DNA of 7,212 nucleotides from Alphaproteobacteria bacterium (lineage in GTDB: Bacteria; Pseudomonadota; Alphaproteobacteria; CAAHEQ01; UBA3637): positions 1 through 7,212 of the forward strand of contig JAFYBU010000070.1 of assembly GCA_017540065.1 (NCBI GenBank), read 5' to 3'. This document shows positions 6,433 to 7,212 of the stretch, piece by piece. The notes beneath the pieces are model-generated. The model was not told the DNA's origin, ran no database searches, and saw only the letters and a program-made list of their open reading frames with translations. Both the position numbers and the translations under genes were made by a program. Numbering within the stretch: position 1 is the first letter of the stretch; every line of letters begins with the position of its first letter.

Positions 6433-7212
6433 AAAAATTATTATTAATCGGATTATGTTCATTTGCAACCGATGTATGGGCATTAGAAGCAAAGATGAAT
6501 CCCAACCCTATTATGCAAGGGGAAAGCGCTGAATTGGTTATCAGTTCCGATAAACCTTTAACTGTACCGGAAAATTTGAAAGAATTGACTCAAAATTTTA
6601 TGATTGCAGGACAACAACAAAGGCAATCAGCCCAATTTATTAACGGAGTTGGTTCCACCACTTACGAATTGGCTTTTGTTTTGTTTCCTTTACGTCAAGG
6701 AGAATTACAGATTCCAGAATTAAAAATCGGAAATGAAAAGACATCTCCACTCACCTTAAAAGTTTTGGATAAAGGCACAAAGACCTCAGACGCAAAAGAT
6801 TTACCCGTTTTAGAATTATCTGCAGATGTTTCCGACCATAAGCCTTATGTCGGGCAAACAGTTTTTTATACTCTGACTTTGACAGATGGGCAAGGAGTCT
6901 TGGATGGAGAAATGATTCCTGCAAAAGTGGAAAATATACGTCTCAGTCAAATTGGTCAAGATAAGACAAACTCCGTTATCAAAGATGGTAAACGTGTACG
7001 TGAAATTGAACGGACCTATACTTTAACTGCGGACAAAGCTGGAAAAATTGAAATTGACCCAGCCCTATTTAATGGTCAGGTTATTTATCAAGCCCCTCGT
7101 CCAACAAATAAGCACAAGTTTTTTGGTATTGCAGATGCTGAATTATTATTTGGAAGCCTTTTAAACACAACTCGTCCGGTCAGTTTTACCAGTAACCCCG
7201 TTACGATAGAGG
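6429..7212 (+). CDS. batD: BatD (oxygen-tolerance family), 3' end cut by the window
   Basis: The frame from ATG 6429 is open to the window edge, giving 261 codons; family members are usually longer, with a C-terminal membrane helix that would lie beyond. A Sec signal peptide (MKKLLLIGLCSFATDVWA, cleavage predicted after A18) is followed by beta-rich, Ig-like repeats typical of BatD: the first at about 20-120 (NPIMQGESAELVISSDKP) and the second at about 130-235 (DHKPYVGQTVFYTLTLTD, then RTYTLTADKAGKIEIDPALF). BatD is thought to sit in the periplasm, anchored in the inner membrane, and to work with BatA and BatB; its mechanism is not established. AAGGA at 6416-6420 lies eight bases upstream, and the ATG overlaps the previous stop (ATGA), so coupled translation is likely. 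No truncation is seen within the window. Confidence 0.85.
   Translation, partial: MKKLLLIGLCSFATDVWALEAKMNPNPIMQGESAELVISSDKPLTVPENLKELTQNFMIAGQQQRQSAQFINGVGSTTYELAFVLFPLRQGELQIPELKIGNEKTSPLTLKVLDKGTKTSDAKDLPVLELSADVSDHKPYVGQTVFYTLTLTDGQGVLDGEMIPAKVENIRLSQIGQDKTNSVIKDGKRVREIERTYTLTADKAGKIEIDPALFNGQVIYQAPRPTNKHKFFGIADAELLFGSLLNTTRPVSFTSNPVTIE

Overview
The window is AT-rich, and every gene in it lies on the + strand, tightly packed. Signal peptides, a predicted outer-membrane beta-barrel and a Bat (aerotolerance) operon with a fused BatB-BatC indicate a Gram-negative bacterium, most likely a proteobacterium. An AT-rich alphaproteobacterium is my guess, but nothing here proves the class.

Left part (1-2792): the last 30 codons of a gene that starts before the window resemble the first helix of acyl carrier protein but stop before the phosphopantetheine serine. 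A LOG-family nucleotide phosphoribohydrolase follows 2 bases later. The next gene, with no gap at all, is a CPA1 antiporter with RCK_C and CorC/HlyC-type C-terminal domains (NhaP2/CvrA type). These read as one transcription unit.

Middle (2779-3970): a near-consensus promoter with an extended -10 lies across the end of the antiporter gene. It drives a single exported protein with a cysteine-rich, Pro/Ala-rich periplasmic segment followed by a predicted outer-membrane beta-barrel. A strong intrinsic terminator closes this unit and probably also ends read-through from the antiporter.

Right part (3975-7212): directly behind the terminator starts a bat operon: batA, a batB-batC fusion and batD, the last cut by the window end. 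The three genes are joined by two 4-base ATGA overlaps, so they are probably translationally coupled. Predicted topology places both VWA domains, the TPR domain and BatD in the periplasm, consistent with one envelope complex. MoxR, DUF58 and DUF4381 genes, which often precede batA, are absent here.

No RNA gene, mobile element or CRISPR array was seen. No non-coding stretch exceeds about 90 bases. Apart from the cysteine-rich OMP and the ACP-like gene end, the genes belong to known families. The points most worth checking are the ACP-like fragment, the cysteine cluster, the possible leaderless start of batA, the degraded metal site in BatB, and a signal-peptide-like junction inside the BatB-BatC fusion.
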